From: Rhizobium sp. Leaf306
GTDB lineage: Bacteria; Pseudomonadota; Alphaproteobacteria; Rhizobiales; Rhizobiaceae
NCBI RefSeq assembly: GCF_001423425.1
Contig: NZ_LMNX01000002.1
Location: 62,001-126,000, forward strand
Length of the DNA: 64,000 bases
Reading direction: 5' to 3'
Under the pieces are notes generated by a model. The model was not told where the DNA came from. It was given only the letters and a program-made list of their open reading frames with translations, and made no database searches. Both the position numbers and the translations under genes were made by a program. Within the stretch, counting starts at the first letter, position 1. Each line of letters starts with the position of its first letter. Positions 26,175 to 32,659 of this stretch are shown here, in pieces.

Positions 26175-26265
26175 CGCGCTGCGCCTGACGCGTAACTCTT
26201 TCTTAGCTTCATTCGGGTCATGGTGGATGTTGCCTAGGGACGGGCACAGCATCAGGGGAAACACG

Positions 26266-26628
26266 ATGCAGCGAATGATGATTGCAGACAGTTCGGACAT
26301 CGTGCGCAAAGTGGGCAAGCGCATTCTCTCGGAGATCGGCTTCCTGGTTTCCGAAGCGGGCACTGCGCAGGAAGCACTGACCGGCTGCCGTGCAACCTTG
26401 CCGAACTTCCTGATCGTCGATGCAGGCCTCGACGACGCGCTCGGTCTGATCGCTTCCGTCCGGGCAATGGACCGCGGCAAGGACGTCAAGATCTTCTACT
26501 GCGTCATCGAGACGGACCTGAAGAAGATGATGGCCGGCAAACGCGCCGGCGCCAGCGATTTTCTCCTCAAACCTTTCGACCGCAAGATCCTGACATCGGT
26601 GTTCGGCGGCTTTGCTGTTGCGGCTTGA
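26266..26628 (+). CDS. Single-domain response regulator with non-canonical receiver residues
   Basis: The ATG at 26266 follows AGGGGAAACACG. The 120-residue product is one receiver domain: Asp52 (FLIVDAG) is the likely phosphorylation site and the DFLLKPFD segment keeps the switch Lys. Two core positions differ from canonical receivers: the acidic pair near residue 8 is Asp-Ser, and the switch Thr/Ser after strand 4 is Cys (KIFYC). It has no output domain and is not CpdR or DivK by sequence. Its place between chpT and ctrA suggests a role in the same phosphorelay, but that is inference. Confidence 0.8.
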   Translation: MQRMMIADSSDIVRKVGKRILSEIGFLVSEAGTAQEALTGCRATLPNFLIVDAGLDDALGLIASVRAMDRGKDVKIFYCVIETDLKKMMAGKRAGASDFLLKPFDRKILTSVFGGFAVAA

Positions 26629-26682
26629 TAGTTTCAGCGTTTGCGGCGTGCGCTGAGTGAAGCCGCGTCTCGGAGGTGTCCT

Positions 26683-26934
26683 GTGAGCGAAGAAGAACTT
26701 CTCGTTCTCTACCCTGTACCCAGTCTCATCGCGACGCTACTTCAAAGCGAGAGAGCGAAGGGGAGCCCTCTGACGGAAGACGAGGTCATCGAAATCACCG
26801 ACACGTGTGAGGTCATCGCAGTTTCTCGTGATGTTGCTCAGAAAATGGACGAGCAGCGCGGCTACCTCGACATCGATCCAGAGAACTGCTGGGTTGAGTG
26901 GCAACAAGCTCGAACCGTGTTTATGGAAACTTGA
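26683..26934 (+). CDS. Small acidic hypothetical protein (83 aa)
   Basis: A GTG at 26683 with GGAGG 6 nt upstream is preferred over an upstream TTG at 26641 that lacks a site. The product begins MSEEELLVLYPVPSLIATLL, is acidic and soluble, and ends with ENCWVEWQQARTVFMET. No domain is recognised. It lies 54 nt after the receiver gene in the same direction and converges on ctrA, so it may share the receiver gene's transcript. Confidence 0.6.
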   Translation: MSEEELLVLYPVPSLIATLLQSERAKGSPLTEDEVIEITDTCEVIAVSRDVAQKMDEQRGYLDIDPENCWVEWQQARTVFMET

Positions 26935-26987
26935 TCCGGACACCGCGCTGAATTCGTCAATCCTCAGCGCTTTCGGCAATCTCAAAC

Positions 26988-27012
26988 GCAAAAACACCCG
27001 CTTGCGCGGGTG
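26988..27012 (-). terminator. Rho-independent terminator of ctrA
   Basis: CACCCGC and GCGGGTG form a 7-bp GC stem with a 4-nt loop. On the minus strand it is followed by TTTTTG. It lies 34 nt after the ctrA stop. Confidence 0.8.
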
Positions 27013-27046
27013 CTCTTCAATCCGGGATAGGGAAAAGTTTTCAGGC

Positions 27047-27748
27047 TCAGGCGGTTTCTGCGAGCTCGACATTGTCAGGTTCGCGCAGCACGTAGCCACG
27101 GCCCCAGACAGTCTCGATGTAGTTCGCGCCACCGGCCGCATTTGCGAGCTTCTTGCGCAGCTTGCAGATGAAGACGTCGATGATCTTCAGTTCCGGCTCG
27201 TCCATACCGCCATAAAGGTGGTTGAGGAACATTTCCTTGGTGAGCGTGGTCCCCTTGCGGAGCGAAAGAAGCTCCAGCATCTGGTATTCCTTGCCCGTCA
27301 GGTGCACACGCTGGCCGCCGACTTCGACGGTCTTGGCGTCGAGGTTCACGATCAGTTCGCCGGTGATGATGATCGACTGGGCATGGCCCTTCGAACGGCG
27401 AACGATGGCGTGGATACGTGCAACCAGTTCGTCCTTGTGGAACGGCTTGGTCATGTAGTCGTCTGCGCCGAAACCAAGGCCTCGTACCTTGTCTTCGATG
27501 CCCGCCATGCCCGACAGGATCAGGATTGGCGTCTTGACCTTTGACAATCTCAGAGTGCGAAGCACTTCATAACCCGACATGTCGGGGAGATTGAGGTCAA
27601 GAAGAATGATATCGTAGTCATACAACTTACCAAGGTCGACGCCTTCTTCGCCAAGGTCGGTCGTATAGCAATTGAAGCTTTCCGATTTCAGCATCAGCTC
27701 GATCGACTGGGCCGTCGCGCTGTCATCTTCGATGAGTAGAACCCGCAT
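27047..27748 (-). CDS. ctrA: Cell-cycle master regulator CtrA
   Basis: The 233-residue OmpR-type response regulator is unmistakable: receiver with Asp51 ([13 protein letters not shown]), Lys in [11 protein letters not shown], and a winged-helix C-terminal domain with [20 protein letters not shown] and [12 protein letters not shown]. CtrA binds TTAA-N7-TTAA and controls replication, division and polar functions in alphaproteobacteria. The start has AAGGGG 6 nt upstream. The C-terminus ends Thr-Ala, not the Ala-Ala degron of Caulobacter CtrA, so ClpXP recognition may differ. Upstream lie 427 nt with three GANTC sites. Confidence 0.98.
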   Translation of the reverse strand: MRVLLIEDDSATAQSIELMLKSESFNCYTTDLGEEGVDLGKLYDYDIILLDLNLPDMSGYEVLRTLRLSKVKTPILILSGMAGIEDKVRGLGFGADDYMTKPFHKDELVARIHAIVRRSKGHAQSIIITGELIVNLDAKTVEVGGQRVHLTGKEYQMLELLSLRKGTTLTKEMFLNHLYGGMDEPELKIIDVFICKLRKKLANAAGGANYIETVWGRGYVLREPDNVELAETA

Positions 27749-28175
27749 AATTTTCCCCTTTACCGCCGCGTAAGGTTACCGATGCCCCCTTACTCGATAC
27801 GGATCCAGACTGAGCCTGATTTGGAAGCTGCCAGAAACTGGTTAACAAATTATGAGCGGTCCTGGCAAGGTGCATCATTTTGTTAAGCAAAATTAGTAGC
27901 AGCCTGTTTTACTTTAAGGATTGGCCATCGCCAGCTTGATTCAGCGGAGGAGGAAACCCCGCTAAGTGATTCAAACGACTCCGACATTGTCGTGACCGAA
28001 AACCGGCCTTGGCATTTACCGACCCTTAAATGATCAGGCTTATTGTTAATGATGCCTGTAAATGAAAGGTTAACGCGGCGCCAAATTTGTTAACGCCTCG
28101 GAAATTTTTTGAGCCTCGCACTGTATTGAACAGGGGTTTACCGGCCTGGGTCTCGCTATCCACGGAGTATTGCGT
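27749..28175. promoter_or_regulatory. 427-bp ctrA/fliJ divergent control region
   Basis: No gene is seen here. Three GANTC (CcrM methylation) sites cluster at 27938-27942, 27968-27972 and 27977-27981, about 190-230 nt upstream of the ctrA start. A CtrA-like TAAA-N7-TTAAC lies at 28059-28074. Several other TTAA half-sites occur (for example 27842 and 28090 areas) without correct spacing. The region is AT-rich compared with neighbours. In Caulobacter and some rhizobia ctrA promoters are controlled by CcrM/GcrA and by CtrA itself; this arrangement fits. Confidence 0.55.
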
Positions 28176-28526
28176 ATGAAATCGCGTGACAATCTTGTTC
28201 GCCTGAAGAACTTTCAGGTTAACGAAAAGCGTCGTCAACTGCAGCAGTTGCAGACGATGATGGCCGAATTCGAAAGAATGGCGAAGGAACTGGAGCACCA
28301 GATCACCGTCGAGGAGAAGAAATCGGGAATTTCTGACCCGAATCACTTCGCCTATCCAACTTTTGCCAAGGCTGCCCGCCAGCGGGCCGACAATCTGCAA
28401 GTCTCGATCCGGGAACTTCGGATCCAGCAGGATGCGGCCGAGCTTGCGCTGGAAGAGGCGGAAGCCGAATTTGCAAAGGCGTCGGCGCTCGAAGAGCGCG
28501 ACACCGGTATGCGCGCCCGCGCCTGA
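28176..28526 (+). CDS. fliJ: FliJ-like flagellar export chaperone
   Basis: The ATG at 28176 has GGAG about 9 nt upstream. The 116-residue product is almost wholly alpha-helical coiled coil, with LVRLKNFQVNEKRRQLQQL at the N-terminus and ELALEEAEAEFAKASALEER near the end. Size, charge pattern and the FliJ-like first helix match the flagellar type III export chaperone FliJ. In several rhizobia and Brucella a fliJ gene lies divergent from ctrA, as here. No other flagellar genes are in the window, so the identification rests on pattern and synteny. Confidence 0.7.
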   Translation: MKSRDNLVRLKNFQVNEKRRQLQQLQTMMAEFERMAKELEHQITVEEKKSGISDPNHFAYPTFAKAARQRADNLQVSIRELRIQQDAAELALEEAEAEFAKASALEERDTGMRARA

Positions 28527-28680
28527 TGCCTTACGGCTGGTTGCCAGCCGAGCGCATCACACGATAGCGAGAGGACTTTGACGAGGGGACCGCATAACGG
28601 TGCCCCCGTTTTTGCTTTTTCGACTTTTCCCACGGAGCGGCAGGGCAGACGTGTGGCCCAAGCTTTGCTATGGGTGCCGG

Positions 28681-29139
28681 ATGAGAAGGCTTATCTGGTT
28701 TTCGCTTTATGCGGCAGCTTGCGTTTTTCTGGTCCTGGGACTTTCCCTGCCGATCATTCGCTTCGACCGGCTGTATTTCTTTCGCGAGACGCCGTCGCTG
28801 GTCGAGCTCGTTTCTGCTCTATGGGGGCAGGGCGATGTCGCGCTTGCGCTCATCGTCGGACTGTTCTCGATTGTCTTCCCGGTTGCAAAGCTTATGGCGC
28901 TCGGCGCGCAAGCCTTTCGCGGCAATCGTCAGCCGGGATTTTTCGCGCGCGTGATGCCGCATCTTGCGAAATGGTCGATGATGGATGTGATGCTGGTGGC
29001 ACTCGTGGTGTTTGCGGCCAAGACATCCGGCCTCGCGCAGGCAGTAACGCAACCCGGCCTGTGGTTCTATGCGGCTTCGGCGATCATCGCCGGCATATTG
29101 CCGCAACTGGCGCGGCGAGAACCGTCCTTGTCCCGGTAA
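28681..29139 (+). CDS. Paraquat-inducible protein A (PqiA) domain membrane protein
   Basis: I start at the ATG at 28681 (MRRLIWFSLYAAACVF) because the longer upstream frame is polar and lacks a site. The 152-residue product has about four transmembrane helices and the PqiA pattern LSLPIIRFDRLYFF then ALIVGLFSIVFPVAKL and WSMMDVMLVALVVFAAK. Full PqiA has two such units; this is one. PqiA proteins pair with MCE-type lipid transport proteins, but no pqiB or mla gene is adjacent. Function at the inner membrane is unknown. It lies 154 nt after fliJ. Confidence 0.78.
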   Translation: MRRLIWFSLYAAACVFLVLGLSLPIIRFDRLYFFRETPSLVELVSALWGQGDVALALIVGLFSIVFPVAKLMALGAQAFRGNRQPGFFARVMPHLAKWSMMDVMLVALVVFAAKTSGLAQAVTQPGLWFYAASAIIAGILPQLARREPSLSR

Positions 29140-29156
29140 GTTTCAAACCAGGGCAA

Positions 29157-29191
29157 ATAAAAAGTGCCGCTGCGGTGAGGCAACGGCACTT
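29157..29191 (-). terminator. Terminator of sciP
   Basis: AAGTGCCG and CGGCACTT form a perfect 8-bp stem with a 14-nt loop. On the minus strand it runs into TTTTTATTT. It lies 37 nt after the sciP stop and also sits 18 nt after the convergent pqiA-like gene. Confidence 0.75.
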
Positions 29192-29227
29192 CGATTTTAC
29201 CGATGAACAGTGGTCTGCTGACTTCGC

Positions 29228-29503
29228 CTAATGGCGGTACTGCTGAATGCGGGTGGTCCGAAGACCGGCCAGGCCGTGGTCGTTGATAGACGCTTGCCAG
29301 GACAGGAATTCTTCGACGGTGAGCGTATAACGCTCGCAGGCTTCTTCCAAGCTCAACAGGCCGCCGCGAACCGCGGCGACAACCTCTGCCTTACGACGGA
29401 TAACCCAGCGGCGCGTATTGGCCGGCGGAAGATCCGCAATCGTAAGCGGGCTGCCATCGGGACCGATGACATATTTAACTCGGGGACGTATCATTTCGGT
29501 CAT
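29228..29503 (-). CDS. sciP: CtrA inhibitor SciP (DUF1153)
   Basis: The 91-residue product (ATG at 29503) is a near-perfect DUF1153/SciP sequence: RPRVKYVIGPDGSPLTIADL, then TRRWVIRRKAEVVAAVRGGL, and the helix-turn-helix with LSLEEACERYTLTVEEFLSW. SciP binds CtrA at promoters and blocks recruitment of RNA polymerase, setting the timing of CtrA-dependent transcription. Its position about 1.7 kb from ctrA, in the same direction, is usual for rhizobia. Upstream lie two GANTC sites and a near-consensus CtrA box, which fits control by CtrA as in Caulobacter. Confidence 0.95.
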   Translation of the reverse strand: MTEMIRPRVKYVIGPDGSPLTIADLPPANTRRWVIRRKAEVVAAVRGGLLSLEEACERYTLTVEEFLSWQASINDHGLAGLRTTRIQQYRH

Positions 29504-29505
29504 TG

Positions 29506-29622
29506 GACTCTCTACACAACGCAAGACCACAAACGAGAGCCTACCGGGGCAGTTTTAACATTTGACTAAACGAGACGCGCCATTTGTGGCCAAACCCGCA
29601 TTGGTCGCAATTCACTTGATTC
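29506..29622 (-). promoter_or_regulatory. sciP upstream region with GANTC and CtrA-like sites
   Basis: GACTC at 29506-29510 and GATTC at 29618-29622 flank TTAA-N7-CTAA at 29555-29569, which differs from the CtrA consensus by one base. The whole stretch 29504-29791 (288 nt) between sciP and the DUF2793 gene holds no gene I can support. Confidence 0.45.
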
Positions 29623-29791
29623 GAGCCGACAAAAACCTTTTAAAACAAGGCATTGTTAGAGTTGTCTTAAGTGATGAATTTCTTGTTTTATTTCATGGCT
29701 GCTCCGGAAGAGGACACATTGTGGCCACCGCGCGGGTAAAATGGCCGATCTTTGCAACTGGAATTGCGATAATCGGCCACGTCGATTTTGG

Positions 29792-30820
29792 TCAGAGCAG
29801 GGTCAGCGAGAGCTCCGTCTTGCCGACACCCAGTGTCACCTGTGCGGTGCCGGAGTGCTGAAGCGTCAGGCTATCGCCTGCGCTCAGCGAAAACACGCCG
29901 CTTGCGCCTTGCGACTGCGCGCCACCCGTTATGCCGTTGAGTGTCATCAGTGTCTCCGTACCGTTGCGCAGCAGCACCGCCCCATGCCCAGACGATGTGG
30001 TGGCGACGAGATTGAGGGTGACGAGGTAGATGCCCGCGGCAGGAATCGTGATCGCGTTGCCGCCACCCGCGGCCGCAGCCCCAAGCACGAAACTGCCCTG
30101 GTTGAGGGCGTAGGTGGTAAAGCCGCTCTGCTGACCCGATGTCGGTGTGAACGTGGTGCCTGTGCGATAGGCGCGCGCTGCCGGCTGGTTGGGTCGGCTG
30201 ACACGACCTGTCGGGCTGATGGCGAGACCCGTGCGCCAGGTGGTGCCGTCGCTGATCTTGATGGAGAATTCGGTGTTCCCGGCAAGCCCCATTTCTGCGA
30301 ACCCGGTCCAGTTGGACTGGAACAGCAGCGATGCGGTGTCGGTTGCGGCCGCCTTGTTGACCTTGATCTGGTGGCCGTTGCCGGCGTGGTTGAAGAGGCT
30401 TGCAGGAGACGACAGCGACAATCGGCTGGTGGCATCGGCGACAGCGTTTATGCCGAGCAGGCTCAGGGTGCCCTGATCCGGCAGCGGAACATCCCGCCAG
30501 GTAGCGCCGTCGAAGACCCGCAGGCGAGAAGTTTCCGCAAACCATGCCCGCCATCCCGTCTTCACGGTCAGGAAGGTCCAGGCGCCGTCCTGCCAGGCGG
30601 CGACGCACCCGGTCTTGCCCGTCCATTCACCGGTTGCGCCAGCGCCGACCAGATGGCGATTGCCCTCGGCCGGCGTCGTCGGCGGAGCCGACAGTTCGGA
30701 GAGGATTGTCAGATGCACCAGCGTGTCCAGAACAAGCAGCGCCTCGTTATGGGTGACGTGCTTTTGCGCCTGCGACGGCAGGATGAAGGGCATGTCGAGT
30801 TGGGTGGTCGTATCGGGCAT
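29792..30820 (-). CDS. DUF2793 phage/GTA-type structural protein
   Basis: The ATG at 30820 has GGAG 6 nt upstream. The 342-residue product starts with a DUF2793 domain (about residues 8-115): LPSQAQKHVTHNEALLVLD, then AWQDGAWTFLTVKTGWRAWF and FDGATWRDV. A middle beta part follows (NHAGNGHQIKVNKAAATDTA), and the last 130 residues look like a C1q/TNF-type jelly roll (FTPTSGQQSGFT... ending GVGKTELSLTLL). DUF2793 proteins occur in prophages, tail fibres and, as I recall, head spikes of gene transfer agents. No other phage gene is near. Expected role: receptor-binding spike. Confidence 0.72.
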   Translation of the reverse strand: MPDTTTQLDMPFILPSQAQKHVTHNEALLVLDTLVHLTILSELSAPPTTPAEGNRHLVGAGATGEWTGKTGCVAAWQDGAWTFLTVKTGWRAWFAETSRLRVFDGATWRDVPLPDQGTLSLLGINAVADATSRLSLSSPASLFNHAGNGHQIKVNKAAATDTASLLFQSNWTGFAEMGLAGNTEFSIKISDGTTWRTGLAISPTGRVSRPNQPAARAYRTGTTFTPTSGQQSGFTTYALNQGSFVLGAAAAGGGNAITIPAAGIYLVTLNLVATTSSGHGAVLLRNGTETLMTLNGITGGAQSQGASGVFSLSAGDSLTLQHSGTAQVTLGVGKTELSLTLL

Positions 30821-31082
30821 GTTGCGCTCCAAAAGTTGGCCAGTGTTGGTCGCGTGCATTTTACGGCCGTGCCTGCGCGTGAGGATGTAACTCGTGTTAA
30901 GTGACTGAAATATAATACGTGCCTGCGCCAAAATCGGCGCCCGCAACGTCCGGCGTGGCGGGACGGCAACGGTGTGGGGGCTTGTCTCGCCATGGCTTCA
31001 AACAGGCGTTCTGATGTCCCGATTGCCCTTGTTTCTTCGTCCGCATGTGCGAATGTGGGCGCAACGAGCACGGGAACACGGC

Positions 31083-32336
31083 ATGCGATATTCCGCCTTA
31101 TCGATCATCAAGCAGGCGCTTTCGGGCAATCGTCGCTGGACGCCGGCATGGCGCGAGCCGGAGCCGAAACCGCATTACGATGTGATCATCGTCGGCGGTG
31201 GCGGGCATGGTCTGGCGACGGCCTACTACCTTGCCAAGGAATTCGGCATCACCAATGTCGCTGTGATCGAGAAGGGCTATATCGGGTCGGGCAATGTCGG
31301 CCGCAACACCACGATCATCCGGTCCAACTACCTGCTGGAAGGCAATAATCCGTTCTACGAGATGTCCTTGAAGTTGTGGGAAGGGCTGGAGCGGGACTTC
31401 AACTACAATGCCATGGTGTCGCAGCGTGGCGTGCTGAATCTTTTCCATTCCGACGGCCAGCGCGATGAATACGCGCGTCGCGGCAATGCGATGCGGCTTC
31501 ACGGCGTCGATGCGGATCTGCTCGACCGCGAACAGGTGCGAAGGCTCGCGCCCTATCTTAATTTCGACCACGGCCGCTTTCCCGTCATGGGCGGTCTCCT
31601 GCAAAAGCGCGGCGGCACGGTGCGTCACGATGCGGTCGCCTGGGGCTACGCACGGGGTGCCGATGCGAGAGGTGTCGATATCATCCAGCATTGCGAGGTG
31701 ACGGGCATTCGCCGTGGACCGGGCGGCGAAGTCGAGGGCGTCGAGACGACCAAGGGCTTTATCGGCTGCAACCGGCTGGCGCTGGCCGCTGCCGGCAACA
31801 CGACGACGGTCGGGCGCATGGCGGATCTGGCGCTGCCGATCGAGACGCATGTGCTGCAGGCCTTCGTATCGGAGGGGCTGAAGCCGGTCATTGACAACGT
31901 CATCACCTATGGCGCGGGACATTTCTACATCTCGCAGTCGGACAAGGGCGGTCTCGTGTTTGGTGCCAATATCGACTACTATTCCTCCTATGCGCAGCGC
32001 GGCAATCTTGCGACCGTCGAGGAGACGATGCAGGAGGGCGTGTCGCTGATCCCCGGACTTTCGCGCGCCAAAGCACTGCGGGCCTGGGGCGGCGTCATGG
32101 ACATGTCGATGGACGGATCACCGATCATTGACCGCACGCCGATCGACAATCTCTATCTCAATGCCGGCTGGTGCTATGGCGGCTTCAAGGCCACGCCGGC
32201 TTCTGGCTTCTGCTTCGCGCATCTGATCGCCAAGAACGAAACCCATCACGTCTCGCGCTTCATGCGGCTCGACCGGTTCGAGCGGGGCTATGTGCTCGAC
32301 GAGGGCGGCAAAGGCCCGCAACCGAACATGCACTGA
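31083..32336 (+). CDS. soxB: Sarcosine oxidase subunit beta
   Basis: I chose the ATG at 31083 (MRYSALSIIKQALSGN), the standard start of rhizobial SoxB, giving 417 aa; an upstream extension to 30972 is not family-like. The FAD-binding Rossmann motif DVIIVGGGGHGLATAY is near residue 34, and the C-terminal LNAGWCYGGFKATPASG segment is family-typical. With alpha, gamma and delta subunits it oxidises sarcosine to glycine, passing formaldehyde to tetrahydrofolate. It is first in soxBDAG. A TATAAT at 30911-30916 lies in its 5' region but lacks a good -35. Confidence 0.95.
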   Translation: MRYSALSIIKQALSGNRRWTPAWREPEPKPHYDVIIVGGGGHGLATAYYLAKEFGITNVAVIEKGYIGSGNVGRNTTIIRSNYLLEGNNPFYEMSLKLWEGLERDFNYNAMVSQRGVLNLFHSDGQRDEYARRGNAMRLHGVDADLLDREQVRRLAPYLNFDHGRFPVMGGLLQKRGGTVRHDAVAWGYARGADARGVDIIQHCEVTGIRRGPGGEVEGVETTKGFIGCNRLALAAAGNTTTVGRMADLALPIETHVLQAFVSEGLKPVIDNVITYGAGHFYISQSDKGGLVFGANIDYYSSYAQRGNLATVEETMQEGVSLIPGLSRAKALRAWGGVMDMSMDGSPIIDRTPIDNLYLNAGWCYGGFKATPASGFCFAHLIAKNETHHVSRFMRLDRFERGYVLDEGGKGPQPNMH

Positions 32337-32386
32337 GCCGTATCCGCACCGAGACGAAGACCGAGAACAAAGACCGAGATCAAGAC

Positions 32387-32659
32387 ATGGCAAGCCTGAT
32401 TACCTGCCCCCATTGCGGAACGCGGCCGAAGGAAGAGTTTTCGGTTCGCGGTGCCGTGATTGCCCGCCCGTCGGCGTCCGAAAAGGACGAGGCCTGGCAC
32501 CGCTATGTCTATGTCCGCGACAATCCCAAAGGCAGATATCAGGAGTACTGGCATCACGCGGCCGGCTGCCGCCGCTGGCTGGTGGTCAATCGCGACAATC
32601 TCACGCATGAGGTTTTCGGGGTGACGGATGCGCAAGCGTCGAGGGAGGGGAGCCGATGA
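32387..32659 (+). CDS. soxD: Sarcosine oxidase subunit delta
   Basis: The 90-residue protein begins MASLITCPHCGTRPKEEF, with the zinc-binding Cys7 and Cys10, and continues with the SoxD pattern YQEYWHHAAGCRRWLVVNRD that supplies the remaining ligands. It is the small structural subunit of heterotetrameric sarcosine oxidase. The stop overlaps the soxA start (ATGA), so the two are translationally coupled. The 50-nt gap before it contains imperfect AGACCGAG repeats of no clear meaning. Confidence 0.94.
   Translation: MASLITCPHCGTRPKEEFSVRGAVIARPSASEKDEAWHRYVYVRDNPKGRYQEYWHHAAGCRRWLVVNRDNLTHEVFGVTDAQASREGSR

Noticed and set aside
29562-29861. Possible rightward gene between sciP and the DUF2793 gene
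   Set aside because: It starts at TTG without a ribosome binding site, overlaps the end of the DUF2793 gene and gives no recognisable protein.
30885-30900. CtrA-like TTAA...TTAC upstream of the DUF2793 gene
   Set aside because: On the minus strand the half-sites are 6 bases apart, one short of the CtrA spacing.
30911-30916. Perfect TATAAT upstream of soxB as a promoter
   Set aside because: No acceptable -35 lies 16-18 nt upstream and it is 167 nt from the start; kept only as a remark.
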